This document shows positions 36,480 to 50,061 of a stretch of 64,000 nt of DNA, piece after piece. The number at the start of each line of letters is the position of its first letter. Position 1 is the first letter of the stretch. The translations under genes and the position numbers were made by a program. This DNA comes from Poronia punctata (Eukaryota > Ascomycota > Sordariomycetes > Xylariales > Xylariaceae): NCBI GenBank assembly GCA_022579005.1, contig MU401482.1, positions 1-64,000 of the forward strand, given 5' to 3'. The notes beneath the pieces are model-generated. The model was not told the origin of the DNA, did no database searches, and worked only from the letters and a program-made list of their open reading frames with translations.

Positions 36480-39400
36480 CTAATCGTCGTCTTCCACTGA
36501 TCCGTCACCGTCAAACACTTCCAACTCTTGAATGGCATTCTCGAATCGAAGTCCCATGTTTCGCGCAGCCACGGCCCGGATGAATTTCGCGTCCGGCCTC
36601 GTCCCGGCGTACATCTCCGGAGTCAGAAGTGCCGGAGGAGACAGCTTGCCGCCGCTCGTCGCGATGCTTTTCAGGTATGCTAGTTGGTAGCCGGCAATGT
36701 ACCAGGGGAAGGACTTGTTGTAGTACATCTTGAAGCAGTACGAGGCTTTGAGTAGATCCCATTGGGACAAGCCCACCTTGGCGAGGCCGTCCTCGCGGAG
36801 TGATCGGAGCGTGTTGGAGTTCACCTTGTCTGTTGGTAAGATGTTCTGCCACTTCTCGTGTATGACTGCGACCTTTGTCTCAAAGCTCATCTTGTTGTTG
36901 CCCGCTGACATATCCCATTCTTTGCCAACGGCGTCTATGCGCTGCTTCAGATCGTCCAAGATGGTCTCCCACGTGTTCTTTGCACGTCTCCCTTCCAGTT
37001 CGTCCTTTTTGCGCTTTTCTAATGGTCGTTTCAAGTTTTCGAAATGCTCGATAAACTTGACCAGATCCCGATCGTATTTTTCGGCATGTTTGAGGTCCTC
37101 GGTAAGATCCTTTAGTCCATGTTCGACAGTCGGCTTGCCCACGACAAACTTGACGTAGTCGATGATGTGGGTTGGTTTCGTGTTTAATCCCCAGTTCTGT
37201 TTTTTATATTCGGGTTGGGGCGGGTCTGCTCGCGCCTTGCCCAACTTGCCGTCTCCTTGCATGGGGTTAAAAAGGTTTCTTCGAAGCTCGGTCCAGGCCT
37301 CCTCGGTGAAGACGGTGCCCTGCTTCGCTCGGTCAACCAATTGACTAATCAGTGTACTCAGGTAGATGGCCTGCCAATCGCTGACACACTTCCTCGAGTA
37401 GCAAAGCTTCTCTTTGTAGTTGGTACATGCGCCCAGGAGACTCTTTTCCATGTTGAAACGAAAGGCCAGGTCGAGGAACTCGGTGGTAACGTCCGGTGCC
37501 CATTCGGCGAGCCCACTGTACGTATCACTCTTCTTGCTCAGTACCTTTTGCGTGAAGAGGTCCGGCACTGGGGGAGGATCGGCATTTTTAAAGTTTTGTA
37601 CTATGGTAGGCTCCCAGCACACCCAAGCAATATCGCCATCGTAGTCGCCGCCTGAAAGTTTGTCTGCGAGTGGGACGAGGCCTTTCCTCGGGAATATAAT
37701 GACGTCTTTCAGCGACCCGAGTTCAGGCTTGAACACGGCCTTGACCCGCTGTATGTCACTCGGATAGTGGGCGGGCGTTCGTGCTACCAGCACGTCGATG
37801 CCGTGGAGAAAGGTTTCGGAAAAGCCGGATCTCTCGTCTGTAAACTTGGAAGAGAAGCCAAAGTGAATCTCGTCTTCCTCCAAGACGCCGAGGAAGTCGA
37901 TAGTCATGTATGCGTAAGTCGACCGTCCGACCCGAACATTCAGCTTCTCCTCCAGTTCGTCGCATTTTGCCTTGCGCATATCGTAAGCAATCTTTCTTAG
38001 GAATTCTAGTTTCTTCGGATCGAAACCGTGGGACAAGAGAAACTCCATCTGGTCCTCTTTGCTGTTCGGAAGACCCCCGTTCCAGGGCACATGACCAAGC
38101 CTGATGCGGTCCTGGCGACGTGCCGGGGCACCATTTTCATATACCCACAGTTTGAACTGCGCAGCGTCTTTCATTGCCTCCTTTTGAGCTTCCATTTCGG
38201 CCTCGAGACTTTCTCTCATGAACCTGCCCACCTCCTCCCTCATCACCGCCCGATTGATCGCACGGTCTTCGAGGATAGGAAGTAACTGGAGATTCAACGT
38301 AGCTGATCGGAGTTCCTTTGATTCTTTGAGTACTTCGAATGTGCGCTGATCTTCTTCTTCATAGTCGCATTTCCACTTTCTCTGAGACGGATAGGTTTCG
38401 ATCCATATATCGTCGCTTCTATCCTCGGTATCTCGAAGCCAGAAACCCTTGGCACTGCCAAATCGGCCTTGGAATCCGGCTGGCGTGTCATCGAGGCCCA
38501 TCACATCGCGGATCCGACGAGCGAGCGCAGTTGACATGCGGGCTATGCCGTCGTTCATCTCCTTGCCGGCCGGGGATAAGATGTCTTGATCATGGTGACG
38601 AATTTGCTCCGGCATCAGGACCACGGTCGGACGTGTGCGACTAAGCCCTGCAATACCAATTAATACGAAGTCGAGGCATAAGAGGCCGAGGGGACAATTT
38701 ACCCAAGGATATGCGCGAAAAGAGCTTGCATACGGTCTGTTCCTGATTCTTTCTGTGCTTTTTGATCTGCAAGAGCCAGTTTAGGAGCTCTGCCCGTTCC
38801 ATTTTCGTGTGTCTGTGGGTGGGTTCCTGTGGTGGTGATACTGTCGTCATCCTGTCCGTCGGGCCAAAGTCATTTCCATTCTCGGCAAAAAAGTAGATTC
38901 TCTCCTGAAATATTGTCACGACTTCAGGCACAAGAGTATTATCTTTATGGATTTTCTTTGGCGCACCATCTTTTGTGAAGAATGACTTCCACACACGACC
39001 CAAGAAGATGTGGCAATCTCGAGCCAGCCAGCTGTGAATAGCATCTATGCCGTTATCGTATGTTTTCTTGATACCCTGCACGTCCCGCGAGTGCATCGAC
39101 GGAATTAGAAGTTCAAGAAAGCGGTCAGAACCAAACCGCCGATCTAGCCTGTGTGGAAGGTCCAACTTTAAGGGTTGGAGACGGAGGTTGAATAGAGGCC
39201 CGACCGCGGATGGATTGACGGTCAAGGACGCCGTGAGTGTAACGATTTGATCGAGAGAGCAGAAGCGGTCGCTCATCGCTGCATTCCAAGCTTCCGGTTT
39301 CGGCTTCTCGGGGAACACTTTGCCCTCAAAGATATCAAGCCGTCGAAGCCTGTCCCAGAGAATGCTGTGATTATTGAAGGCGGGTTCATACACGAATGCA

Positions 39401-40693
39401 AGGTCCTTTAGAGTCTGCGGGGGTATTTCACAGTGTAGGGCAACTCGCATGATCTCCCAGCGTACAGCGAAAGGCGCGTCCTGCAGATGAGGCGGGAAAA
39501 CAGCTAACTTGGTGGGTTAGTAGGTAGTGGCAAGGTAGGGATGAATAGTCGACGCATGTCCACTCACGCCAAATGGCCTCGAGCCGTCTCTTTAAGCCTC
39601 CAACATCGGGCTCATGATGGGTATACTGTGTTCTCTGACGAGGACTCGGGTCAATATTTGTGTCGGGAAATGAGACGTGTGGGAGTGCACCCTGCCTGCG
39701 TGGTTGCGACGCATTCTGCTGAAGCTGGTCGGCTTGCTGGAATGAGGCCACGAGCGCACGCTCAGTGCTTGATGAAGGGTACAAGGAGTCTACGGATTCC
39801 TGGGTCCATTTCTGCGCATGCTGTGAGTTTGCGTTCTCGACGGTAACTTGGGTATCCTGAGTAGCTGGTAATTCAAAAGACCGGCCTTCTGGTTGCGTAA
39901 AGACTTCCGACACAAAAGATGCCTTATTCGTCTCAAACGAGCGGTCGAGTCCAATATTGCCCGACCGTTGGCTCGACCGTAGTGGAAGTGAAGCACTGGA
40001 TTCCGGAGTGGCAGATCTGATCTCGCCGCTGTCAAGACGAGAGAGGACACTAGGTGGTCTCGATGCGTCTATTGCAGCTCGGGATCGTTTTGAACAAGTG
40101 TCGAGCTCATACCCTCGCTCGGATGAACGCTTGGACGGACGTCGTGGTCTAGGTGAGATGTACTCTTGAGGAGCAGGGATTTCCTCGTGGGTGGGGTAGT
40201 TGTCCGGCTCGGATAAAGCATATTGGGAGTCATCACTTGGAGCTAAGCTTTCCAGAATGGCGGTTAAGCGTTCCAGCAGGTCGGAACGCTCCGACTCGCT
40301 CGTAGCTCGGGGTAAATTGGTATAAGTGGGCGTCACGCCGAGTTCTCCTCTTGATTTCTTCACCCATCTTGAATGGACGTCGCGTGCCTCTTTGTCGAAA
40401 CTCCTAAGAATAATGTCTGCGTTGCCTAAATTATACTGCTCCTTCAGGGTGGAATAGAACCAGTTCTCGTGGTAATAAGGCGAAGGTCTCGTTTTGTCGA
40501 TGGAGAGGCTAGTTTTCGGCCTACGCAGGCTCAGACTGTAAAGATTGGAGAATTCTAAAAACCAAATGTCAAAGCGGTTGGTTCCGATTGAGCTCACGCT
40601 TGACGTAGACATTAGGTCCATAGCGGAATGCTGTCCGGGGTATAATCCCGGGTTTAACCCTGGCTTATACCCATGTCCGTAGTCCCGGGCCAT
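36480..40693 (-). CDS. qde-1: Cellular RNA-dependent RNA polymerase, QDE-1-like
   Basis: This enzyme makes double-stranded RNA from aberrant transcripts for RNA silencing (quelling in Neurospora). Exons 40693-39568, 39503-38703 and 38647-36480 give 1364 residues, close to QDE-1 at about 1400. Both introns are short GT-AG (64 and 55 nt). The second junction restores LGLSRTRPTVVLMPEQI, a conserved entry to the catalytic core. The catalytic motif is LSGGDYDGDIAWVCW with the aspartates at 977, 979 and 981. The DYDGD form matches QDE-1 rather than the DLDGD of many other RdRPs. The first 300 or so residues are Ser-, Arg- and Pro-rich and probably disordered, also as in QDE-1. The chosen ATG opens the continuous frame. 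Confidence 0.9.
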
Positions 40694-43285
40694 TGCCGGG
40701 TATTACGTAGGCTCCGGTTGGTCTATAAGAATAGAGATAAATATATGAACCGACTCTACTTGGCCTTGGTACAACAAGAGCGAAAAAGGCAGTTTTCAAC
40801 CCTCAAAACCGAGAAATCGCACCAAAGACAACACAAGCAATAAGCACATGGGTAGCACGTTGATAGCACGTCGGTAGCTAGAGAGCATGGGGATGGTGTA
40901 GCCAGCTGGATAAATGCTTTCCGGGAGATGCAGGTGTCTCGCGATATTGAAACAAAGCAGAACGAACGGCGCACTAGCAAACCAGTCAGTAAACTTAGGA
41001 AAACACATGGCAGTATGTAGTTGCACATTGAATGGCAACGTGGAGACGGGCTAGTTACGGTTTAGCAACCTCATGTGGTAGGTCAACCGTCATGAAACGT
41101 GCTTACATGTAGTAAATAATACATCCAAGTAAATATGCTTGAGAGAATCCGTCTAACGGGCCGAGCCGTGCCCGTTGCGATGTGGAGGCGATCACTAAAA
41201 CTCCTCCGAGCCGGAGTCGCCTTTAATAAGCATCGAGGAGCAAATCAGTAAAGAAAACACAGGACTAGAATACCTACGAGTAGCAGAGGTAACAACTAGA
41301 ATGAGCGAATAGCCGTGTGGACGCGCAGGAATTCAAGAAAACGTACGTGTAGAATTGCCAAGTAATTAAATTATGTTGTGGGCCTCCAGGAAGAACGTAG
41401 TCTAGTCTAGTCTAGGTTGGGTTAGTATGGCAGTCTACAACATCGGTGCCCCTAACCTAGCCCCCTACATGAACGGGAACCCAAGCTTTCTGTCTATCGT
41501 GAGACTTTATGACGTGAAGTTTGGTTTGGGTTACCAAAGTATTTCAGCCATGCTACTCTTATTTTTGGTTCTCTACCAGTACGAGTAGATTAGGTGCCAT
41601 TGGGCATGTGGGCATGACTAGGTTGTAAACGAATGCTCCCTTACTTCAGCAGGAACGAGATGCCCTACTGGGCTGAAATTTGGATCTGAGGGGCTGACAA
41701 ACACCCGGGGTCCGAACGAACGAGTACGTGTAGAAGAAAAGGTGACAGGGACAGATGGATACCTACAAGGTTACCTACATGTGCTTGTAGTACCTACCTA
41801 TTTTCCGCCTCACGCTACAAACGGGATAGACGTCCTCAGCTCTAGCGTCGGTCTGTCACATCTTTTATGGAAGATAGCTGCGGGGTTAAGTTGCCAACCA
41901 TACTCGTAACCACATGTAGTCAAGGCTGGAACGAGGCGTTTGCGCATTTCTCATTTTGCGTATTCCTATAATCACGTCTATGACTGCAAGTACTAAATAT
42001 TAATGTGGAAGAGGTAGCTGGAGGCAGGCAGCCTGTCCGTGAATTCTGCCCAACTCGGACTAAATCAGGGGCAAGAAGTAGCACCTAATACGTGTATGAT
42101 GAACTCGTAGTACTCGTAAAAGTTGGGGTAACATGGTAGGAGGATATCAATTATAGCAACTAGATAGCCGCCGTTACCTATTCTAGTCTGGCACTCTGGG
42201 TCCTATCTAGGTACATAGTTGGTGCCCGCACATGCAGTCCCCCCCCGCAAATGAAGAAATAAACCTGCCGACCTACCCCCAACCGCGTTTTTACACCAAA
42301 AACACTACTTGCAATTACATGTATTACTACCTGAATCTTTGGCCGCATTGTTTATTATTCTAAATATAGGCTATTTACATAATTCTAATTAACCTTAAAT
42401 TTTTATTTTTTTATTTAAGCTTTTGCAAGCTGTGTAATTCGGCCTCAAAGTTGAAGGGTATTATAGCACGCTTGCTAACCGCATTATTTGGCAGTGCCCA
42501 GTAACGGTGGGGCGGCAGGTTTATTTGTTCCTTTGCGTGGCAGTCTAGCATCGTGGTTCAAGAGGTCCAGCTGCAATGTCCCACTATTTCAACCCGCTCA
42601 AACGATTTCAACATCCCAACGTCCGATAGTTGCACTACAAGCATGGGTGGGCAGTGTTACAGCGTAGTATCGGTTGGTCCATCAGTTATCAATCATTAGG
42701 CATATGTACTTCCTCTTCCATCTCGGCATGTTCGGGACTTTCCCACCTTGAGAGCTCCTCACACACGCATTATGCATACACAGGACTGGACAAGACACAT
42801 CCCCATATCACATATCCCATATCCACATTCCCGCGCACATGCGCACCTGCGCATTCAGCATTAGCGAGGCAGACTGACTTGAAGCCACAGGAGACAGCTC
42901 GTTCAGCCTTACTCCTCCCGCCTGTGACCTATCTCATCCCCTCATTCATCAGACAGTAAGGTAGCCGCTAGAGGCGGGCTTGCACCTCGGTGCTTCGGAA
43001 TTCCCACGAGTCACGACGACGGATTCCACTTTTACTAAAGGTTAGATTAGGTTCGTAGGCAAGGTAACCTACCATTATTACCAATTTCGCTATTCGGCGG
43101 GCTGCTCGTTCAATTACCGCCCCGGTTGTCGCGCTATTCCGGGCACTATTTCGGATTTGATTCGACCAATATCTCTCGCCCGCCACGCAAATCTCACCGT
43201 TGCCAAGACTTCACTTCGGTACTCCGTTGCCGGCTTCAGTGTTCACACTGCGGGGCCAGGGTTACAGACATCGGTCTTTCCTGCC
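40694..43285. other. 2.6-kb divergent intergenic region
   Basis: It separates the RdRP start from the Zn2Cys6 gene start, so it should contain two promoters. Open frames at 40756-41038 and 42630-42959 have no recognisable motif. AT-rich DNA at 42340-42430 may be a small relic. TACGAGTA and GGTACCTA words are frequent. Confidence 0.5.
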
Positions 43286-45956
43286 ATGCTGGAACAAGAC
43301 ATCAGCCAAGTCCCCATCGAGGACTTGACCCCTGAGCAAGCCAGCCACATCATTCATTCTCATCGTAAAGTTCGATATGGTATGTGGGAACCAATCAGGC
43401 CGACTTGGCCCCAGAATTAGCTTCTACGGGTGGACAGCTGCTTACACAATCTAAAGGAACTGCATGCTGGCCTTGCCGCCAACGCAAAGTGAGATGTACC
43501 AACGATCTCCCTTGCGAAAATTGTGTCAAGAGAGAGCACCCCCAACTATGCAGTTATAAACCCAATCGCTCGAGCGCATCCAAACAGGGCGTCAATCCCA
43601 CTGGGACTCACTCGGGGAAGAAGCGAGCTCATTCCCCCGATGAGAGTTCCGACAATGCTCACGAAGGAGACCGGCCTCCTAGTGGCTGGCGGGCTGCGAT
43701 CGGTATGTGTCTTGGTTCATGTCAGGATGTATCCAAGACTCCATACTAAGACAAAGCTTCCTTCCTCTAGATCAGACAGATTCAAACAGTGAGCTACATC
43801 GCTACGTAGGCCAAAATAGCATTCCCGCTCTGTTGAGAGACCAACCTTCGCCCATCGACACAAGAGATGGTATCGATATACGTAGGGATATGCGTCCAAT
43901 ATTTGGGCTCGACACCTCTGCCCCTTTTCCCCTCATGTCCGCTAAGCATCTTGATATGATGACGCAAGACATATTTTCTGAATTACCACCCGATCGAGAG
44001 GTTATGATGTACGCGCCCCCCTTTCTATCTCGAAAGAGGATTTCTGACCGAACTGAGAGGATAGTCTCTTCACGGCCTATAAGGAGATAGCGCATCCGTT
44101 TTGGGGCTTTGTGGCCGACATTGACGACCTCGAGTCTCGTATAATCGTATATCTCGAGGAGAGGGCGAAAAGTGCCAAAGATAAGGATAAACCTGGAAGG
44201 GCAGTGTCAGCCTCATGGCTTGCCATCCTCTTCGCCGTCATGGCAGTGGGGTCTCAGTATCGAGACTCCCCCTACCACATAAGGACCCGTGACTCGCAGA
44301 AATATATTCAGATTTCTTTTCATTTTCTCAGGATAGGGAACTTCCTACTCCGGTGAGTATATCCGTTCCAGTTCCGCAAAGGGGACTGCTAACGTTTTCC
44401 AAGACCGAATCTGGACTCTATACAAGCCCTTTTACTTACAGGCTTCGTCTTACTCAACGACATGAAGGCCGAGGCTTCGTGGGCCATCATCGGGATGACC
44501 TGCCGGCTGGCACAGTCTCTCGGCCTTCACCGGACTATAACACACGACGAGAGTAATCAAAGCGAGGTATACCAAAAGTCGTGGATTCGTCGCAAGCTAT
44601 GGTAAGGCATCTATCTCGGACGATATAGTGGAATTGCACAGTCTAATGATTTGCAGGTGGACCTGCCAATGGCACGATACATTGACGTCCTTGTCATTTG
44701 ACCGGTAGGTGTTTGTGTTGGCATGGCGATTTCCTCGATTAGGTCTACTAACCACGGGTGAAAGGCCGAACATGACAAACATTCCCTGCTGTCCGATCCC
44801 GACGTCTCCGAGTTCCACGGCTGAAGGCCTATCTTACCTGGAGATGATGTATCACCTCTGTGAACTGATTTCCAAGCGCTTAAACCCGGATGCAACGGCA
44901 GATTACAGCTACCAAACCATTGTCGAAAATTGTCAAGAAGTTGAATCACTCAGAGCAAGAGTATATCCTCAACTGCGAAGCAGAGAGGCTTGCAAGAGCG
45001 TACTAGACAAGCTCCAACATTACGCGACTCGTCTGCACACATCGTTCGTCGTGTCGGTTTGCTGCCGACCTGCTCTACGCCGTGACTGCACCAGGTTGAC
45101 GACTTCTGAGCAGAGCGTACTGTCCGAGAGATGCAAGACGAATCTCACAGAAACTGTGCGCATGTTCTTGGCCATGCATCAATTATCCTTTATCCCGACC
45201 CGCAGCTGGGCATTCACTTACCATGGTCTCTCTTCTGCCGTGCTTCTCGGCATCCTGAACGAGACGAAGCAGGATCCCAACGTCAGACAGCTCCACGGTG
45301 ATTTGATTGCCGCCCTATCCGCAGCGACAGCCAAGGAGCAAGACAGTCCATCGCCCGACCACATCAGGAAGACGGATAAAGATATCGAGCTCTCCGGGCC
45401 TCTTTCGCGAGCCCTCACGGCCCTGAAGAACATCTATGATTATGGAACACTTCACGGCGTTACTGGACTTCGGAGCGAGAGCGCATCAGGAACAAGGACA
45501 CCGGTCAATTTGGCTACTACACAAAACCATCAGCTGTCGGGCACCCAACTTCGACAGCAGCCCATATATGACCGACATCAAGACGCCGCACTTGCCATGA
45601 CAGAATTACAAAATGGCAATCCCATCCCAGACTACCCAAAGTATGATATTCATGTCGCCTCGCCCCTGTAGTATCTTCATATTTCTAACACGGATGGCAG
45701 CCCTATGACGTACCAACCTCAGATGACAACAGCAGTTGGCCTCCATGATCAAGGAGGCCAGATTGACCCATCAACGCTCGCTCCCATGGATTTATACGAC
45801 TCTATATTTTGGGGTAAGCTTTTACTCGTCTCCCCTCAAAAGGCATCCCTGACACTTTTAGAATCGCCCGATCCTTTTTATACAGGCGTGGATTTGAATT
45901 TCGATTTTCTGCCACAGGCACCTCCAGGACAGTCTGGACAGCAGTATTATTTCTGA
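43286..45956 (+). CDS. Zn2Cys6 transcription factor with fungal regulatory domain
   Basis: I reconstruct nine exons: 43286-43379, 43457-43702, 43771-44008, 44065-44352, 44404-44601, 44657-44704, 44765-45640, 45701-45813 and 45862-45956 (731 residues). All junctions are GT-AG and keep frame. The binuclear zinc cluster is spliced from exons 1 and 2: GTACWPCRQRKVRC with cysteines 35, 38, 45, 51, 54 and 63. A fungal-specific regulatory domain follows, with AYKEIAHPFWGFVADIDDLE, NLDSIQALLLTGFVLLNDMK and GMTCRLAQSLGLHR. A short acidic/aromatic tail ends PPGQSGQQYYF. It acts in the nucleus. It is followed by a convergent MFS transporter and then an amidase, so it may control them; that is inference. 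Confidence 0.88.
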
Positions 45957-46186
45957 AAGTGGCAGCGGACCATGTTTACGACGTAAGATATGTTTCCTTT
46001 GCTCTTTTCGAAAAGAAAAAAAAATTGTAGGCCTCAGCAATAGCACTTGTCAATCTTTTTAGCGTGCGGGCAGTTGAAAAAGTTCATGGGAAACATGTTA
46101 TATATCGATGTATTTAATGACAAAATACTTGGCTCGATTTGTTCTTGATAGCCAAATATGTACATATTCAAAAATACGACATGACA

Positions 46187-47381
46187 CTAACTAGCGAATT
46201 CAATATCCTGTTTCCCACTTTGCTGTGTAATCGGGGCCACATGCTCAAATTCAGCTTTCCGTCTCCTTTCATGCTGAGCTGTAAAGTATGACAATCCTGC
46301 CGTCCAGATGGCCAAAGCGATAGATACGGCTATCATTGCCCACATACCTCTCTGTAATACAGTCAGTTGGTTTCTTTTTTTCTTTTTTTCTTTTTTTCTC
46401 TCTCTTTGTGTTGTTTTTTATAAAAAACCCAAAAAAAAAAAAAAAAAAAGATAAAGGGGGTTCGAACTTACGATAAACCAAGGCGCCATAGACGCCCCGT
46501 AAAAGACTATAGCCCACCAAGCATTAAACACATTACTCCCCAGATTCATACCAGCCAGGACGATAGCGCGAAACATGTGCTCCTCATACCTCAACGTGTC
46601 ATTCGCCCAGGCGAAGAATGTCGCCTGACACGCATACACCGTCCCAGCCCAGTAATACGCGCCGAAAACGACGGGCGTGGCGCGGACCTGATCGGGGAAA
46701 CTCGACGCCGCCAGGATCAAGGCCGAGGTGACGACGCCCGTGACGGCGATGAAGTACCCGACTAGATACCGCCTGCCGCCGAGGAAGTCGGTCAGGGTGG
46801 CCCAGAACAAGGTCGATATTATCCCGACGGCGGGGACGCCGGTGGGGTAGTTGTTGAGTTGGGGGATGGTGTATCCGTGCACGGGGTGGGACTTCATGTA
46901 TAGCGCCAACAGGGCGTTGGTGCTGAAGGATTCGGTCTCGCCCGCGATGATCCATAATACCATGAAGCCCCAGAAGAAGCGCGACGTCAGGGAGCGGCGG
47001 AAGAATGTCCAGGACCAGGGGGATTTGTCCTGCACGGGCGGGACGCGGGACACGGCGAGGGCTTTTTGGGCAGGGGTTAGGTAGAATGCTGTTGTGGTTG
47101 CCGGCGTGTCGGGGAAGAATGTGTAGCCCCATATTGCGACGGGGATTGTGATCAGGCCGTCGATTCTGATGGTTTTTGTTAGTTTGTGTTGTTATCAGTT
47201 TAGAGTAAGCGGGTCGAAACACATGCGTATATATATATAATACGTGCGTAGGTAAAAGAATAAAGGGGGGGGGGGGGGGGGGGGGGGAAAAAAAAAAAAA
47301 AAAAAAAAAAAATAAAAAAAAAAAAAAAAACAACCAACAAACCAAAAGAATAACATGCAAAGAAAAATGGNNNNNNNNNNG

Positions 47382-47447
<66 letters not shown>

Positions 47448-48058
47448 GGAATGCAACAAAAAAAAGGGAAAAGAAAAACTTACATAAACAACCACCTCCA
47501 CCCACTAAGCGAATGTCTCCCATGCAAAGACTTCTGGATGCCCGTCTGGATGAAGCCGCCGACCATGGTACCAGCCAGTCCGGACGCGGTGAAGATGCCG
47601 GAGCGCTTCCCCAGCTCCCTCTCGGTATACCACGACCCGAGGATGTAATGGGTGCCGACAAAGGTGGTGGCCTCGGCGATGCCCTGGAAGAAGCGGATGG
47701 CGGCTATGCTCTGCGGGTCGTGCGTCGCGGCCGTGACCATGGTGAGGCCGGCCCAGACGATCATGCACGACGGGAAGAAGATGCGCGGCCGGACGTAATG
47801 GAGCGAGAGGTTGGCCGGGATCTGTCCGACCACGTATCCGGCCGTGAAGGCGGCGTTGATCTGGTTGAGTTGGTCGCCGACGAAGTTGAGCTCTTCCTTC
47901 ATGCCTGAGACGTAGGCGTTGTTGAGGTTGGACCGGTCCAGCTTGAATTTGAAATTTGAAATTGTTTAGTCATTTTATCAAAAGGTCAAATATGAGATGA
48001 GTAAGTATAAAATAGAAGGACGTCCTAATGAGATTTTGTCTCCGGATTGCGGTGAAAG

Positions 48059-48105
<47 letters not shown>

Positions 48106-48243
48106 GTAAAGACTCACATAATTCGTAAAGTAACTCAGACAGCAAAACGTCAAGATGAAGAAATCAATCTTGCGCACCAGCGCCTTCTCACCAGGCTGAT
48201 AGTCATTATGGAAATACTCCCTGACCCTAGATTTCGACGTCAT
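46187..48243 (-). CDS. MFS anion:cation symporter, allantoate-permease type
   Basis: This plasma-membrane transporter belongs to the Dal5/Tna1-type branch, which imports allantoate, nicotinate, ureidosuccinate or related anions. Exons 48243-48118, 47941-47484, 47165-46472 and 46351-46187 give 480 residues. The family hallmarks are visible: LDRSNLNNAYVSGM after helix 1, the helix-4 region with FFQGIAEATTFVGTHYILG, and WRWLFIIDGLITIPVAIWG spliced across the third junction. The C-terminal cytoplasmic tail carries HERRRKAEFEH. Intron 1 contains an AAAT microsatellite. Intron 2 (47166-47483) contains long homopolymers and a 10-base assembly gap, but the flanking exons join cleanly in frame. The substrate is unknown; the neighbouring amidase suggests an amide or its acid. 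Confidence 0.88.
47265..47445. repeat. Homopolymer tracts around an assembly gap
   Basis: Within intron 2 of the MFS gene there are about 23 G (47265-47287), a run of A with few interruptions (47288-47330), ten N (47371-47380) and about 64 C (47382-47445). The N run is a scaffold gap and the true length is unknown. The tracts may partly be sequencing artefacts. Confidence 0.85.
48058..48108. repeat. AAAT microsatellite in MFS intron 1
   Basis: About twelve AAAT units lie inside the first intron of the MFS gene, just inside the donor site. On the minus strand this reads as a run of TTTA. Confidence 0.85.
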
Positions 48244-50061
48244 GTTTGATAGATATAAAATCGCCAAAACATGAGCAGCTTCTTTTATTTCTCTTCAAAC
48301 CTCGTCAGATAGATTAATTTTTATACATGTAATAAATAAGTTGTGTTACTGGATGAAAAAAGAAAAAAAAAAGAATCTCATTTAAGCGACAAGACAAAAA
48401 AGTCTTTTAACTCGAATTGGGTTTTTTTTCTCTCTCTCTCCAACTATTGGTATTCAGTGTCGCAAACAAAACAACTTGGACTCTACTCGTAGACGATGAA
48501 ATCCCTTTTCTTATTTACCCAAAGTAGATAAGAGAATGATTGAGAGAGAGAGACAAGTGAGTGAGTGAGTGATAAGGGAAAAAAGGTGTTCCAGATCTCT
48601 AAACTAGAAAAACCGACTAAAAAACTAAACTCCTCACAGTGTCCTGAAACTAACCTGAATTAGGCATCTATTGATGTGGGATGAGGTTGAAATGGGATTA
48701 GTTTTGTCTCCTTGGCTTTTCTTGTTATGTCATAGTTTCCACTTGGCCTTGCATGTATCACATTTTCCCCAGATTGTTGTGTGTGTGGGTGTTTGGACGA
48801 GCTGTTGCATCTCGGCGAGCGATCGAGACCTAACCTAGAGTTTGTTATTTCAAGTTTAATAAAGATGAGGGGTTCAAGATCTCCAATTTTTTACCTACTA
48901 TCTCAAAAGTACAAGTACATGTAAGCACTTATCTTGATAAATCCTACCTTGGATCGTATTTGTCGAAATACCGGTAATGCATAAATCCCGGATATCTTTT
49001 TGCGTGGTGGTACGAGTAGTCACCTAGAGTGCTAGACTGCATCAAGATGTGGAAACACTTTTGACGAAATCACCAACTGGACCATGTAGATAGTCTTGAT
49101 TTGTCCATTCTTATGTTTATGTAGTGTAGGTACTCATGGGTCTATTCTTTATTTGAGAAGGCCAATATGACGAGTAAAACTTCAATCTCACAGGAGGCAG
49201 TCTAGGTATTTACTTACTTGGGTAAATATTGTTGATGGGCCCTGGTAAAAAGGCATAGCTAGACTACCTAAAGTACTGTCGAGCAAAACTACGGGTAGAC
49301 GGTGGGAGGTTTACCAGAGAGCTAACCTAGGTTAGATGGCAGATGGCTTGTAATATACTCGCTTATCTATGTGGATAAACGTGCTTTTGGAGTTGGCTAA
49401 CGATGGTCATATCAAAACTAGATATATCCTATATCTTTTTTTACCTATTTATATACAGACGAGTATAAAATCGACACTACCTAGACCAGATCTTGGAGCC
49501 TCAGCTTATTACAAGTTTGGTAGGGTATTATCAAATCAATCCCCAACCTTGGCTCACAGTCCTACCGAGGTCTTTATAACCAACGTTACCGCATCCCCGG
49601 CTCCCCGCTCGAAGGATGTCAATCAGAGGGGCCGAAGACGGGTGATATATGGAGTTAGGTGGTGTATGTACATACACGTACGTGTAAAAATCTACGTAGA
49701 TAGCAGTCAGTTAGTCAGTCGGTAAGTGACATGTTCCCACGCTTTCCCCTTTTCCCCCAAACTACCTACGAGTACATGCAAAGTTGTCAATGTGTACGGT
49801 ATGCGGGGCCACGGTTCGAGGCAAACCAACCCCCTCACATGTTGTACCGTTTGTATGGTTAGGTTACCATACGATATATGATCAGGTAATCAATAATCCA
49901 ACGTCGGAACTACCTACCTACCTACCAATCCTCCTCACCTACCTACCCTATCTACTTTGATCTCACCAAACCATCCATCCATTTATTTATTTATTTATTT
50001 CCTCTTTTCATCTAGACGGACACCCTCATAAAACAAAAAAAAAACAATAAATAAAAGGAAA
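48244..50061. other. 1.8-kb divergent intergenic region, transporter/amidase
   Basis: The MFS and amidase genes start on either side, so shared control is possible. No coding sequence is convincing; a 118-codon frame at 49369-49725 lacks any motif. CCTACCTACC runs lie at 49911-49945 and an ATTT run at 49980-50000, close to the amidase start. Confidence 0.5.

Noticed and set aside
49369..49725. 118-codon frame upstream of the amidase
   Set aside because: It has no motif, biased composition and GTACGT-type spacer words inside; probably chance.
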